This document shows, piece by piece, positions 16,778 to 25,406 of a stretch of 64,000 bases of DNA (its first letter is position 1; every line of letters begins with the position of its first letter). The DNA is taken from contig NZ_QXFK01000018.1 in NCBI RefSeq assembly GCF_003581645.1, positions 542,501-606,500 of the forward strand, read 5' to 3'. This DNA comes from Pelagerythrobacter aerophilus (GTDB taxonomy: Bacteria; Pseudomonadota; Alphaproteobacteria; Sphingomonadales; Sphingomonadaceae). The notes beneath the pieces were generated by a model. It saw nothing but the letters and a program-made list of their open reading frames with translations, did no database searches and was not told where the DNA came from. The position numbers and the translations under genes are program-made.

Positions 16778-17170
16778 TCACTCCGTCGCAGGCGAGCGCT
16801 CGGCGCCCCGCAACGCTGCCTCGATCTCGAGGAAATCCTGCCGCACCGAAGCGAGCAGATCGGCGTGGAAATCGATCACGCTGCCGAGCACCGCCTGGCG
16901 CGCCGCGCCGTAGACCTGCAGCAGCGCCTCCGCCAGCGGAGCCTCGCGGTCAACGCCCATTTCCAGCGCGGTGATCGCGGTCAGCGCGCGGGTCAGCGCC
17001 TTGCTCCGCAGCATGGGATCGCCGCGTTCCTGCGCGAACAGCGCGGAGCCGAGGCTCGCGATCGCCTGTTCGAGGCAGAGCTGCACCAGCGCGGCGGAAT
17101 CGCCGCCCTGCACCCGCGCGTCGAGCGAGCTGCGGCGATAGGCCTCATGCGGATCGGTCAACGCCAGCAT
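16778..17170 (-). CDS. fliS: Flagellar export chaperone FliS
   Basis: Cytoplasmic chaperone that binds the C-terminal end of flagellin and keeps it from polymerising before export. The 130-aa helical protein starts with the family hallmark AYRRSSLDARVQGGDSAALV (Tyr near residue 11) and carries the FliS four-helix pattern (LCLEQAIASLGSAL, MLRSKALTRALTAITALE). It is the last gene of the leftward fli operon, 9 bases after fliD, the usual fliD-fliS pairing. No fliT gene follows. Confidence 0.88.
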   Translation of the reverse strand: MLALTDPHEAYRRSSLDARVQGGDSAALVQLCLEQAIASLGSALFAQERGDPMLRSKALTRALTAITALEMGVDREAPLAEALLQVYGAARQAVLGSVIDFHADLLASVRQDFLEIEAALRGAERSPATE

Positions 17171-17179
17171 CGTCAGACC

Positions 17180-18601
17180 CTAGTCCTTACTCGCGTTCCA
17201 GGCGTCGATCTGCGACTGGAGGAACGACAGCGTCGATTGCGACGCGGCGATGCGCGAGTCCGCCTTGGCGAACCGCGCGACCATGTTCGCACGCAGAGTT
17301 TCCTGCTGGTCGGCCAGCTTCGCGGCCTCGTCAGACAGTTCGGACGACTGCGACTGATACCGCGCGATCGACCCGGCGAGCGAGCCGGGATCGCCGGTGC
17401 GCGAGGCCTGGCGCGAGATCCGGTCGACCGTCGCATAGATGCCGTAGAGCCCGGTGGTGAACATCGCGGCCACGCCGCCCGGGTCGCGGGCCAGCGTCGC
17501 GTCGAGGCGCGCGGTATCGAGCCGGAACGTGCCGTCGCGCTGGATCGCCAGGCCGAGATCGGCCAGCGTGCGCGGCGCGCCTTCGGGCGCGTTGGGCATG
17601 ATCTCCATGCCCGAGAGCTCCGACAGCGTGCGCTTGAGCGCGCGGGCGCCCGGATCGCGCGCCAGATCGCCGCTCATCGGATCGGTCGCGGTATAGAGCT
17701 CGCTCACGACTTCGTTGAGAGCGTTGACGATGTCCTGCATCGCCGTGGAGATCGTGCCGACCGGGCTGGGAAAGCCGATCGTGGTCGGCGCACCGGCATT
17801 GGTGCCGGTCAGCTTGAGCGCCAGCCCCGGCGCCACCGTGCCGACATCGTTGCTCGCGCTGGTCATGGCGATGCCGTCGAGCTTGAACTGGGCGTCGGCA
17901 GACGCGGCCAGCAGCCGGGCCGGATCGCCGCCGGCGGCGGGATTCCACGCCAGCGCCGCCAGCCCTTCCTCGCCCACCGTCTCGGTCGCCTCGACGACGA
18001 AGCCGCTCTTCGCACCCTCCGCCCCCTTGAGCACGAGCTGCGCGCCCTGCGGCGTCTGCGCGACATAGGCGTTGATGCCGGCCTTCTTGGCGTTGATCGC
18101 GTTGGCGATGTCGGACAGCGTCGAGCCACTGGCGATGTCGACCGTCACGGCCGTCTGTCCGGTGTCGGCCGTGAAGCCCGTGCCGTCGGTCGTGCCGAAG
18201 CGGAAGGTCAGCGACCCCGCGCCGACCGCCGCGGCCGGATCGGCCATGGCGGGGCCCGTCAGCGTCTGCCCCCGTGCAAGCGAAAGCACCTCGAGGCTGT
18301 AGGAGCCGGAGCCGCTCGTGCCGATCGGGCTCGATACCGTGGCGACGGCGGAATTGCCGATCTGCGGCTTGACCGCGAGGTCGCCCGCACGGACCCGGTC
18401 GCCGAGCGCACTCGCGAGCATCGACAAGGTGTTCTTGAGCGAAGACGCGGCAGAGATCTGCTGTTCGAGCTTCTCGGTCTTTGCGGTCAGCCGGTCGTTG
18501 CGCAGCGCAAACTGCGCATCGGCGAGGTCGCTCGCCAACTTGACCATATCGATCCCGCTACCTGCTCCGAGACCGGCGATGATGGACGACATTTCGCTCA
18601 T
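17180..18601 (-). CDS. fliD: Flagellar filament cap protein FliD
   Basis: Forms the pentameric cap at the filament tip that folds incoming flagellin. At 473 aa it has normal length. The N-terminal FliD motif GLGAGSGIDMVKLASDLADA (about residues 10-29) is followed by a coiled-coil (LTAKTEKLEQQISAASSLKN), the variable central domains with the D2-D3 repeats, and the conserved C-terminal coiled-coil (ATVDRISRQASRT, then QQETLRANMVARF) ending in SFLQSQIDAWN. It starts 30 bases after flhB, and those 30 bases are the widest gap in this part of the operon. Confidence 0.93.
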   Translation of the reverse strand: MSEMSSIIAGLGAGSGIDMVKLASDLADAQFALRNDRLTAKTEKLEQQISAASSLKNTLSMLASALGDRVRAGDLAVKPQIGNSAVATVSSPIGTSGSGSYSLEVLSLARGQTLTGPAMADPAAAVGAGSLTFRFGTTDGTGFTADTGQTAVTVDIASGSTLSDIANAINAKKAGINAYVAQTPQGAQLVLKGAEGAKSGFVVEATETVGEEGLAALAWNPAAGGDPARLLAASADAQFKLDGIAMTSASNDVGTVAPGLALKLTGTNAGAPTTIGFPSPVGTISTAMQDIVNALNEVVSELYTATDPMSGDLARDPGARALKRTLSELSGMEIMPNAPEGAPRTLADLGLAIQRDGTFRLDTARLDATLARDPGGVAAMFTTGLYGIYATVDRISRQASRTGDPGSLAGSIARYQSQSSELSDEAAKLADQQETLRANMVARFAKADSRIAASQSTLSFLQSQIDAWNASKD

Positions 18602-18631
18602 GACGCTGAGAACGGCTCCTGCTGGCGAGGG

Positions 18632-19762
18632 TTAAGAGGGGACGCGGCCGTCGGCGTCGAAGCGCAGTTCCACCGGAACTTCGATCGCCGGTGCCGGCCG
18701 CGCTTCGCCGCGCTTGAGCGAGAGGACGAAGGCCAGCACCGAGGCAACCGCGGCGTAGAGCTCCTCGCGGATCGTCTGGTTCTCGCGCGTGGTGTAGTAG
18801 ACCGAGCGGGCGAGCTGCGGATATTCAAGCAAGGGCACGCCGTATTCGCGCGCCAGCTCCTTCATCGCCGCCGCCTTGTCGCCGCGCCCCTTGGCGAGCA
18901 CGATCGGCGCTGCGGCCTTGTCGGGATCATAGATCATCGCGACCGCGAAGTGGGTCGGGTTGGTGAGCACGAACTGCGCCTCGCGCATGGCATGCGCGAC
19001 GCCGCCCGCCGCGATCTCGCGCTGGCGCTGGCGGCGGTGGGCGCGCGCCTCGGGCGAGCCTTCGGCCTGCTTGTGCTCGTCGCGCATTTCCTGATGGCTC
19101 ATCTTGAGCCGTTGGTTGCGGCGCAGCCACTGGATCGGCGCGTCGATCAGCGCGATCACGATCAGCCCCCCGGCGAGCGCGAGCAGGAGCGAGGTCACCG
19201 CACCCCATGCGGCCGTGAGTTGCTGCGACAGGTTGCCGCTGCCGAGCCCCATGATCGTCTCCAGCCAGCTCCGCCCCCAGGCCCAGGCGATCGCGCCGAG
19301 CAGCGCGACCTTGAGGATGCCTTTGCCCATCTCGATCCAGCCGGTTGGGCCGAACATGCGCTTGAGGCCGGACAGCGGATTGATGCGCGAGCCCTTGAAC
19401 GCGAGGTTCTCGTTCACCCAGCGCCCTTCCCCGCCGAAACCGAGCTGGGTGATCAGCGCCAGCGCGATCATCGGCACCGCGATCGTGAGGATCGGCGGCA
19501 GGGCGACGAACAGGCTGACCGTCATCATTCGGCCGGGCTGGAAATCGAGCATGTCGCGGCGGTCGAACACCAGGCTCTCGCGCACGATCTGGCTCATCTC
19601 CTCGAGCAGCCAGGGCCCGGCGAAGATCAGCCAGGCGGCGCCGAACAGGATTCCGGCGGCGGTGGTCGCCTCGCGCGAGCGCAGGACGTCGCCCTTGCGG
19701 GCCGCGTCGCGCTTGCGCTTCTCGGTCGGCGCAAAGGTCTTTTCGCCGGCGGTCTCGCTCAT
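18632..19762 (-). CDS. flhB: Flagellar export gate and substrate-switch protein FlhB
   Basis: Membrane component of the type III export gate; its cytoplasmic domain cleaves itself to switch export from rod/hook to filament proteins. The protein has 376 aa with four membrane helices in the first 210 residues, the hinge QRLKMSHQEMRDEHKQAEGS, and the autocleavage site NPTH at residues 268-271 with the proper context (FVLTNPTHFAVAM). The N-terminus shows the usual EKTFAPTEKRKRDAARKGDV. Its start overlaps the fliR stop by 4 bases (ATGA). FlhB here follows fliR rather than sitting with flhA, an arrangement common in alphaproteobacteria. Confidence 0.96.
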   Translation of the reverse strand: MSETAGEKTFAPTEKRKRDAARKGDVLRSREATTAAGILFGAAWLIFAGPWLLEEMSQIVRESLVFDRRDMLDFQPGRMMTVSLFVALPPILTIAVPMIALALITQLGFGGEGRWVNENLAFKGSRINPLSGLKRMFGPTGWIEMGKGILKVALLGAIAWAWGRSWLETIMGLGSGNLSQQLTAAWGAVTSLLLALAGGLIVIALIDAPIQWLRRNQRLKMSHQEMRDEHKQAEGSPEARAHRRQRQREIAAGGVAHAMREAQFVLTNPTHFAVAMIYDPDKAAAPIVLAKGRGDKAAAMKELAREYGVPLLEYPQLARSVYYTTRENQTIREELYAAVASVLAFVLSLKRGEARPAPAIEVPVELRFDADGRVPS

Positions 19763-20544
19763 TGCACCAGCACCCGTTCGGTCTGGCCGAGGGCCATTTC
19801 GGCGATGTCGCCGAACTGTTCGTAGATCATCGGCGCGGCAATGATCAGCGCCGCGATCCCTGCCAGCACGCCCGCCGGCAGGCCGAGCGCAAACAGGTTG
19901 AGCGAGGGCGCCGAGCGGCTGAGCACGCCGGTCAGCATCTGCACCAGCAGCAGCACCAGCGTGATCGGCAGCGCGATGCGCACCGCGGTCTCGAACATGG
20001 CGCCGGCAAAGCTCGCCACTTGCGCGAAGCCGTCGCCGCCCAACCAGGTCTGGCCCGGCGGGAGCGCGCGGTAGCTTTCGACCAGAAGCGCGATCCAGTG
20101 CAGATGCGCGCCAAGCGCGAGGAAGATCAGGATCAGCACGATGCTGAAGTACTGGCCGAAAGCGGTCGTCTGCCCGCCTCCGTTCGGATCGGCCGCCATG
20201 GCCATGCTCATGCCCATGGCCCCGCCGATCACTTCCGCCGCGATGACCGGCGCGGCGAAGGCAATCTGGAGCACGAAGCCGAGCGTGAGCCCGACCGCCA
20301 CTTCGCCCGCCACGGCCAGCAGACCGGCGGCGGAGAACAGCGCCTCGGGCGGAGTCACCGCCGGTAGCCAGACCGCGACGAAGATTGCCAGCGCCCCGGT
20401 CACGCTCACCCGCACCGTCATCGGAACCGAAGCGGCGCCGAAGATCGGAGCCGCGAGCAGCGCGGCGCCGATGCGGGTCATCAGGAACACCACCCGCCAG
20501 AAATCCTGCTCGATCGCGCCAAGGCCGAAGTCGAGCGCGATCAC
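19759..20544 (-). CDS. fliR: Flagellar export gate protein FliR
   Basis: One subunit of the FliP5-FliQ4-FliR1 export gate in the membrane. The protein has 261 aa with about six membrane helices (for example FWRVVFLMTRIGAALLAAPI and IFLALGAHLHWIALLVESY). The conserved sequence GASSVPMTVRV-like region reads FGAASVPMTVRVSVTGAL. The start is the GTG at 20544, which overlaps the fliQ stop (GTGA), giving MIALDFGLGAIEQDFWRV; no usable ATG is near. It overlaps flhB by 4 bases, so translation is coupled through the whole gate cluster. Confidence 0.93.
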   Translation of the reverse strand: MIALDFGLGAIEQDFWRVVFLMTRIGAALLAAPIFGAASVPMTVRVSVTGALAIFVAVWLPAVTPPEALFSAAGLLAVAGEVAVGLTLGFVLQIAFAAPVIAAEVIGGAMGMSMAMAADPNGGGQTTAFGQYFSIVLILIFLALGAHLHWIALLVESYRALPPGQTWLGGDGFAQVASFAGAMFETAVRIALPITLVLLLVQMLTGVLSRSAPSLNLFALGLPAGVLAGIAALIIAAPMIYEQFGDIAEMALGQTERVLVQ

Positions 20545-20813
20545 TCGCCGATCCTGGCGATTTCCATGAAGATTTCCTGCGTGAAGTCGCCCAGCAGCGC
20601 CATCATCGAGGCGCCGAAGAGGACCAGCACGAGCGCCACCGCAGCGAGCTTGGGCACGAAAGTCAGTGTCTGCTCGTTGACCGAGGTGGCAGCCTGGATC
20701 AGGCCGACGACGAGGCCGATGGCGAGGCTGGCGAGCAGCACGGGCGCGGCGACCAGCGCGGTGATCCACAGCATGCGGTCCGCCAGGGCGAGGAGGATCG
20801 GAAGTTCATCCAT
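20541..20813 (-). CDS. fliQ: Flagellar export gate protein FliQ
   Basis: Small gate subunit with two membrane helices (90 aa, normal). The helices are about residues 12-40 (ITALVAAPVLLASLAIGLVV) and 52-78 (KLAAVALVLVLFGASMMALL), separated by the conserved loop GLIQAATSVNEQTLTFVPK. The ATG at 20813 lies 2 bases after the fliP stop, and its stop is overlapped by the fliR GTG start. Confidence 0.95.
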   Translation of the reverse strand: MDELPILLALADRMLWITALVAAPVLLASLAIGLVVGLIQAATSVNEQTLTFVPKLAAVALVLVLFGASMMALLGDFTQEIFMEIARIGE

Positions 20814-20815
20814 GG

Positions 20816-21571
20816 TCAGGCGAAGCTCGAGGCGAGCGAGCCCATCAGCAGCGCCCATCCGTCGACGAGGACGAACAGCAGCAGCTTGAACGGCAAAGAG
20901 ACGAGCATCGGGCTCATCATCATCATGCCGAGGCTCATCAGCACGCTGGAGACGACGAGGTCGATCACCAGGAACGGCAGGAACAGCATGAAGCCGATCT
21001 GGAACGCGGTCTTGAGCTCGCTGGTGACGAAGGCCGGCAGCAGGATCGAGAACGGCACCTCGGCCGTGCTGGCGAACTTCGGCGCATTGGCGATATCGGC
21101 GAACATCTGCAGGTCGCGCTCGCGCGTCTGGCGGATCATGAAGGCGTGGAACTGGTCGCCGGCGACCTCGATCGCCTGTTCCGCATTCATCTGCCCGGCC
21201 GCGTAAGGCGCGATCGCGGCGTCGTTCACCCGCTCCAGCGTGGGCGCCATGACGAACAGCGAGAGGAACAGCGACAGGCCGATCAGCACCTGATTGGGCG
21301 GCGACTGCTGCAGGCCGAGCGCCTGGCGCAGGATCGCGAGCACGACGATGATCCGCGTGAAGCTGGTCATCATCAGCACGAGCGCCGGCAGGATCGTCAG
21401 CAGCCCCATGACGAGGAGCAGCTGGAGCGACATGCTCAGCGGCTCTCCGCCCGCGCCGCCGAGCTCGCCGAACGCGCGGTCGAGCGCGCCGGGCACGGCG
21501 GCCTGCGCCTTGGCCGCCGCGGGAATGGCGAGCGCGGCCAGCGCGCCCAGAATGGCCGTCAGCCGCTTCAC
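20816..21571 (-). CDS. fliP: Flagellar export gate protein FliP
   Basis: Core of the export gate (five copies). The 251-aa protein begins with a cleavable signal peptide (about residues 1-22, ending AAAKA), as known for FliP. Four further hydrophobic segments follow, with the family signatures MMTSFTRIIVVLAILRQALG, PPNQVLIGLSLFLSLFVM and SELKTAFQIGFMLFLPFLVI. Its start overlaps the fliO stop by 4 bases. Confidence 0.96.
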   Translation of the reverse strand: MKRLTAILGALAALAIPAAAKAQAAVPGALDRAFGELGGAGGEPLSMSLQLLLVMGLLTILPALVLMMTSFTRIIVVLAILRQALGLQQSPPNQVLIGLSLFLSLFVMAPTLERVNDAAIAPYAAGQMNAEQAIEVAGDQFHAFMIRQTRERDLQMFADIANAPKFASTAEVPFSILLPAFVTSELKTAFQIGFMLFLPFLVIDLVVSSVLMSLGMMMMSPMLVSLPFKLLLFVLVDGWALLMGSLASSFA

Positions 21572-21846
21572 GCCGCGTCCTCCGCCGCCGGGCGGGCCGG
21601 CGCTTCGGCAAGACGGGTCAGGCCCGCGCGCGAGGTCGAAACGAGGATCTCGCGCCCGTGGAATTCGATCACGGCGAGGCGCATGGTCGGCGAGAGCATG
21701 GTCGTCTCGACGATCCGCACCGCCTTGGTCCCGCCCTGCGGCGCGCCGAACTTGCCCTGCATGCGCTGGGCGAGCTTGAGGCTGCCCCAGATCATCAGGC
21801 CGATCAGCGGCAGCAGGACCAGCAGCTTGACGACGTACCAGAACAT
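21568..21846 (-). CDS. fliO: Flagellar biosynthesis protein FliO
   Basis: Short membrane protein that helps assemble the FliP ring. It has 92 aa with one N-terminal membrane helix (WYVVKLLVLLPLIGLMIWG, about residues 3-21) and a cytoplasmic domain with the pattern IVETTMLSPTMRLAVIEFHG and LVSTSRAGLTRL, as in FliO/FliZ-family proteins. The ATG overlaps the fliN stop (TGATG). Position between fliN and fliP supports the call. Confidence 0.88.
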   Translation of the reverse strand: MFWYVVKLLVLLPLIGLMIWGSLKLAQRMQGKFGAPQGGTKAVRIVETTMLSPTMRLAVIEFHGREILVSTSRAGLTRLAEAPARPAAEDAA

Positions 21847-22184
21847 CAGGCGGCGCTTTCCGTCTGCTTGGCGCCGGCCTTCGGGCTCACCTCGATCGGC
21901 GGCGCGCGGCGTTCGCGGGGTGCGGCGGCGGGCTGGTTGGCGCCGACGAGTTCGAGGATGCGCAGGCCGAAGCGGTTGCCCTCGGCGACGACTTCGCCCT
22001 TGGCGATCAGCTTGCCGTTGACCAGCACGTCGAGCGGCTCGTCGGTCAGGCGGTCGAGCATGACCACGCTCTCCTCCGCCAGGTCGAGCACTTCGCGCAG
22101 GTTCATCTGCGCGCGGCCGAGCTCGACCGTGAGACGGACGTCGATGTCCTGAATCAGGCCGAAGCCGGGAGTTGCATCGGTCAT
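21846..22184 (-). CDS. fliN: Flagellar motor switch protein FliN
   Basis: C-ring protein that binds CheY-P and export cargo through FliH. The 112-aa protein consists mainly of the SpoA/SurE-like domain: DIDVRLTVELGRAQMNLREV, LDRLTDEPLDVLVNGKLIAK and the end GEVVAEGNRFGLRILEL. A Pro/Ala-rich C-terminal tail of about 27 residues follows the domain, which is unusual since FliN extensions are more often N-terminal. The start at 22184 overlaps the fliM stop. Confidence 0.93.
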   Translation of the reverse strand: MTDATPGFGLIQDIDVRLTVELGRAQMNLREVLDLAEESVVMLDRLTDEPLDVLVNGKLIAKGEVVAEGNRFGLRILELVGANQPAAAPRERRAPPIEVSPKAGAKQTESAA

Positions 22185-23080
22185 CGGATTTCCTTTCCAG
22201 TGAAAGTCTGGGTGATCTGGAGCGCGACCTGGTCGTCGACTTCGCCGACGGTGCCGCGGGCGATGACGATCTCGCCCACTTGCAGCGGCACGTTGCGCGC
22301 GACCATGATCGGAAGAACGGTGCCCGGCTGGATCGCAGCCAGGCGGTGAAGCGGCATTTCCATGTCGACCAGCCGCGCGCTGGCGGCGAGCGGCAGGTCG
22401 GCAAACGGCGCCTCGTCGATGCCCGGCTTGCGGCGCGAAACCGGCGCGCGTGGCGCCGAGGCGCGCTTGGGCAGGAGCGAGGACAGCGCCGCGGTTTCGA
22501 GCGCGAGCACCACGTGCCAAGCACGCCCGCCAGCCGTAACTTCAAGCGTCAGCGCGGACAGTTCGGCGTCGGGCGCGAACGGCGCGCGAAGCTCCGCCGG
22601 CGAGGCGTCGTCGGTGCGAAATTCGAGGCCGCCGAGTTCCCCCGCCATGGCCGCGAGAACCTGCTTCTCGAACCGCTGCGACAAGAGGCGGGCGGTGTGC
22701 GGCAGCTCGGCGGGAAGGCGCTCTCCGATCTCGCCGGTGCCGCCGAAAGTGCGGTCGAGCTGTTCGAGGATCGCGCGCCCGTCGAGCGCGAGGAACAAGG
22801 CATGGCCGGCCATGCCGAACCGGTGGCGGCTGGGGGCGATCAGCGGCGCGCAGTGGCCCGTCAGCTCCGCCCCCGCGAGCGCCTGCGCGCCGAGCGAGGC
22901 GACGCGCGCCTCGGCATCGTTGGCCACGCCCGCGACGCTGGCGCGCAGCGCGCCGCACAGGCGGGCGCCGAACCGCTCGAATTCGGGACCGAGCTCGACC
23001 GGCGCCTCGAGCCCGCGCAGCAGCACGTCGGCGTGGCTCGCCGGACGGCCCGGCGCCTTCGGTGAAGCTCGGCGGGTCAT
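22181..23080 (-). CDS. fliM: Flagellar motor switch protein FliM
   Basis: C-ring protein that links FliG to FliN. The 299-aa protein (start ATG at 23080, overlapping the fliL stop) has the middle CheC-like domain and the C-terminal SpoA domain (ASARLVDMEMPLHRLAAIQP and VGEIVIARGTVGEVDDQVAL). The N-terminal CheY-binding peptide of classic FliM (LSQ.EID.L) is not evident: the sequence starts MTRRASPKAPGRPASHAD. The middle domain lacks an obvious GGXG motif. It is therefore a diverged, somewhat short FliM, though position and C-terminus leave little doubt about identity. Confidence 0.85.
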   Translation of the reverse strand: MTRRASPKAPGRPASHADVLLRGLEAPVELGPEFERFGARLCGALRASVAGVANDAEARVASLGAQALAGAELTGHCAPLIAPSRHRFGMAGHALFLALDGRAILEQLDRTFGGTGEIGERLPAELPHTARLLSQRFEKQVLAAMAGELGGLEFRTDDASPAELRAPFAPDAELSALTLEVTAGGRAWHVVLALETAALSSLLPKRASAPRAPVSRRKPGIDEAPFADLPLAASARLVDMEMPLHRLAAIQPGTVLPIMVARNVPLQVGEIVIARGTVGEVDDQVALQITQTFTGKEIR

Positions 23081-23661
23081 TGGACGATGAAAGTCCGGAA
23101 GTAGACGTTGTCGACCCCGCCGAAGCCTTCCTGCTCGACGAGCACGGCGTTGACCGCGTCGGTCAGGCGCTTCTGCAGGTCCTTCTTGCCGGCGCTGGTC
23201 ATCACCTTCTCCTCCGGCGTGTCGGCGAGCTCGACGAGGATGCGCGAGCGGATCGCGAGCTGGTGCTCGTCGAGCCACATCAGCACGCGTCCGTCGCGGC
23301 GGGTCGAGGCGGCGAGACTCACCTGGATGAGGCCGTCGCTGTTCCGGAGGTTCGAGGTGAAGTCCTCGGCGAAGCTGAAATAGGCGGTGCGGTACTTGGT
23401 GCCACCTTCGCCGTAGACGACGTTGTCCTTGCTCTCACCGCCCTTCGGTGCGGCGGGAGCGTAGGGATCCTCCTCCCCCTTGAGCACGAATTGCGGTCCG
23501 GCTTCGGCGGCATTCGCGCCTGCCAGCTGGATCACCCCTGCCGTCATCAGGCCGAACACGGTGCCCCCGGCGGCGCCGGCGACGAGCACGCCAACCGCCA
23601 GCAGCTTGAGCAGACCCTTGCCCTTGGCGGGCTTGTCCTGCTTGTCCTTCTTGTCACTCAT
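23077..23661 (-). CDS. fliL: Flagellar basal body-associated protein FliL
   Basis: Single-pass inner membrane protein that surrounds the stator units and supports torque. The 194-aa protein has a Lys-rich cytoplasmic N-terminus (MSDKKDKQDKPAKGKG), a membrane helix at about residues 20-46, and a periplasmic domain with the family ending DAVNAVLVEQEGFGGVDNVY, FRTFIVQ. Its stop overlaps the fliM start by 4 bases. It is separated from fliK by 33 bases. Confidence 0.9.
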   Translation of the reverse strand: MSDKKDKQDKPAKGKGLLKLLAVGVLVAGAAGGTVFGLMTAGVIQLAGANAAEAGPQFVLKGEEDPYAPAAPKGGESKDNVVYGEGGTKYRTAYFSFAEDFTSNLRNSDGLIQVSLAASTRRDGRVLMWLDEHQLAIRSRILVELADTPEEKVMTSAGKKDLQKRLTDAVNAVLVEQEGFGGVDNVYFRTFIVQ

Positions 23662-23694
23662 TCCTTGGTCCTCGAATTGCGTGCGTTGGGCCGG

Positions 23695-24948
23695 TCAGGC
23701 GTAGACCGCGGAGCTGTCGCCGCCGCGAGTGCGCTGACCGGAGGTATCGGTGTCGGAACGGCGGCGGCCTTCGTGCCGCTCCTGCCGCGAAGCGTTGCCT
23801 TCGGACGCGCTGCCGTCACGCTCGGCGAGCGATCCGCCGCGCGCCGAGGCACTGCCGCCGCTCTGCGCGTTTTGATGGCCGCCCGGCGCGCTTCCGTCGC
23901 CCTGCCCGAAGGCCGGACGGTCGGCCACGGCGGCGGCGACGGCGCGGTGCGCATCGGGATCAGCCGCGGCGATCTGGACGCCGAGCTGCCCGTCGCGCCG
24001 CTGGTCGAAGCGGAGCGAGAGCTCGCCGAATTCGGCATGGTCGAGCGCTAGCGTGGCGCCCTTGCCGGTCATCGCCTCGCGCGCCGAGGCGAGGCTGTCG
24101 ACGATCCGGCTGAGCTCGCGCGCGATGCCGGTCTCGACCGCTGGCTTGTCGGCGGCGAGGGACGGCGCGGAATCGCTCGCGGCGGCAGAAGTAACCGCGG
24201 CAACGGCCGTGGGCTGCACCGGTGCGGGCGCCTGAATCGACGCGGGTTCGGCGGCGATCTTGCCCGGCGCCTTCGCAGCGGGTTCGGCCGCAGCGCGATC
24301 GCCGGCAGCCGGATCGCGCCCGCGCTCGGCCGAAGCGCCGGCAGGCTGGAGCTTGGCGGCGAATTCAGCCGCGGGCTTGTCGGCGGCGAGCGCCGGATCG
24401 CGTGGGTTGGCGGCAGCCGTATCGTCTGAAGTGGGCAGCGGTGCGACCTGGATCGCAACGGCGGGCGGCGGCGCGGGCTTGGCGCCCTCGCCCTCCGGCT
24501 GCGCGGCGAGCGGAAGACCTGCGGGAAGCTGCGGTGTGGGTGCGGATGCCGGTGCCTGCGAGGTCTTGGCCGCCGCTTCGCTGGCGCTTGCCGGGACGAG
24601 CTGCAGCGGCGTCAGCACCAAAGCCGCCAGCACAGCCTCTGCGCCATCAGCGGCATCGGCGTTCTCCGCGGTTTCCGGCAAAGCCTCGGCATCGGCCGGC
24701 AATATCTTGCCGGTTCCGGCAAGGTCCGGCAGCGCGATGACCGGAAGAATTTCCCCCTCGGCTTCGGAGGTTGTCTCGGGCGCCTCGGACACCGTCTCCT
24801 CGCCCTGCACGCCCTGCGTAGCGGCGCCGAGGGCGGAGAGGAGGCGCGAGAACGTGCCCTGCACGCCCGCTTCGCCCTTGGCCGGCGTCGCGCCGCCCAG
24901 GTCGAGAACCGAGGGTGCCTTGGATTGGGAAAGAAGCTGAGAGATCAT
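23695..24948 (-). CDS. fliK: Flagellar hook-length control protein FliK
   Basis: Secreted ruler that measures the hook and triggers the FlhB switch. It has 417 aa (start ATG 24948). The first 300 residues are Ala/Pro/Glu-rich and low in complexity, typical of FliK rulers, and the C-terminal switch domain is recognisable at about residues 300-360 (LALDHAEFGELSLRFDQRRD, GQLGVQIAAADPDAHRA). The tail is very Gly/Ser/Arg-rich. Identification rests on the C-terminal domain and on position between fliJ and fliL. An 18-base palindrome (24696-24713) of the type seen near the sigma-54 promoters falls inside the gene. Confidence 0.82.
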   Translation of the reverse strand: MISQLLSQSKAPSVLDLGGATPAKGEAGVQGTFSRLLSALGAATQGVQGEETVSEAPETTSEAEGEILPVIALPDLAGTGKILPADAEALPETAENADAADGAEAVLAALVLTPLQLVPASASEAAAKTSQAPASAPTPQLPAGLPLAAQPEGEGAKPAPPPAVAIQVAPLPTSDDTAAANPRDPALAADKPAAEFAAKLQPAGASAERGRDPAAGDRAAAEPAAKAPGKIAAEPASIQAPAPVQPTAVAAVTSAAASDSAPSLAADKPAVETGIARELSRIVDSLASAREAMTGKGATLALDHAEFGELSLRFDQRRDGQLGVQIAAADPDAHRAVAAAVADRPAFGQGDGSAPGGHQNAQSGGSASARGGSLAERDGSASEGNASRQERHEGRRRSDTDTSGQRTRGGDSSAVYA

Positions 24949-24980
24949 CGGCCTGCCGTGTGCGATTTGAACACACACGT

Positions 24981-25406
24981 TTATTCAAGATGCGTGCCAG
25001 TTTTCCTGGCGGCGACGGGATCGAGCTTCGCAGCTTTCCCCTCGATCGCACGGGCGAGATCGCGGCGCCCTTCCTCCGCTTTCTGCAAGCGACGCTCGGC
25101 AACCGCGAGGTCGGCCAGGCGATCGTCCGCCTCGCGCCGGGCATGCTCGGCCTGCTTCGCGGCGGTCGCGCCGAGATCGCGGAGATGGCTGCCGAGCACG
25201 GTGGCGCTGCGCAAGTCGGCACCGTCGCGCGAGGTATCACGCAGGGCATAGACTTGCGCGAGCGTGCGCGTGCGTTCGGAAAGCTGTTCCAGCTTTTGCC
25301 GGACCGCTTCCGCCCGGTGCGCTTCGGCCGCGGCCTGGCGCTGCTCGGCCGAGCGCAGCCGTTCGATCAGCCGCGCACGGCGCAGGCGCGAGGTGTCACT
25401 GGTCAT
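24981..25406 (-). CDS. fliJ: Flagellar export protein FliJ (coiled coil)
   Basis: Central stalk and chaperone escort of the FliI ATPase. The 141-aa protein is almost entirely a charged antiparallel coiled coil, with heptads in RRARLIERLRSAEQRQAAAE and in ADDRLADLAVAERRLQKAEE. Sequence conservation in FliJ is low, so the call rests on this structure, the length (FliJ is about 147 aa in Salmonella) and the position right after fliI, which it overlaps by 11 bases. Confidence 0.82.
   Translation of the reverse strand: MTSDTSRLRRARLIERLRSAEQRQAAAEAHRAEAVRQKLEQLSERTRTLAQVYALRDTSRDGADLRSATVLGSHLRDLGATAAKQAEHARREADDRLADLAVAERRLQKAEEGRRDLARAIEGKAAKLDPVAARKTGTHLE

Noticed and set aside
16760-19825. 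A 1021-codon open frame on the + strand opposite fliS-fliD-flhB
   Set aside because: Arg/Ala/Gly-skewed composition and complete overlap with three well-recognised flagellar genes; it is a mirror frame of GC-rich coding sequence. The same holds for the long frames at 27295-29766 (N-terminal part) and 47000-49531.
23695-24948. Possible horizontally acquired or low-complexity insert in fliK
   Set aside because: Ala/Pro-rich rulers are normal for FliK, and base use matches the neighbours.
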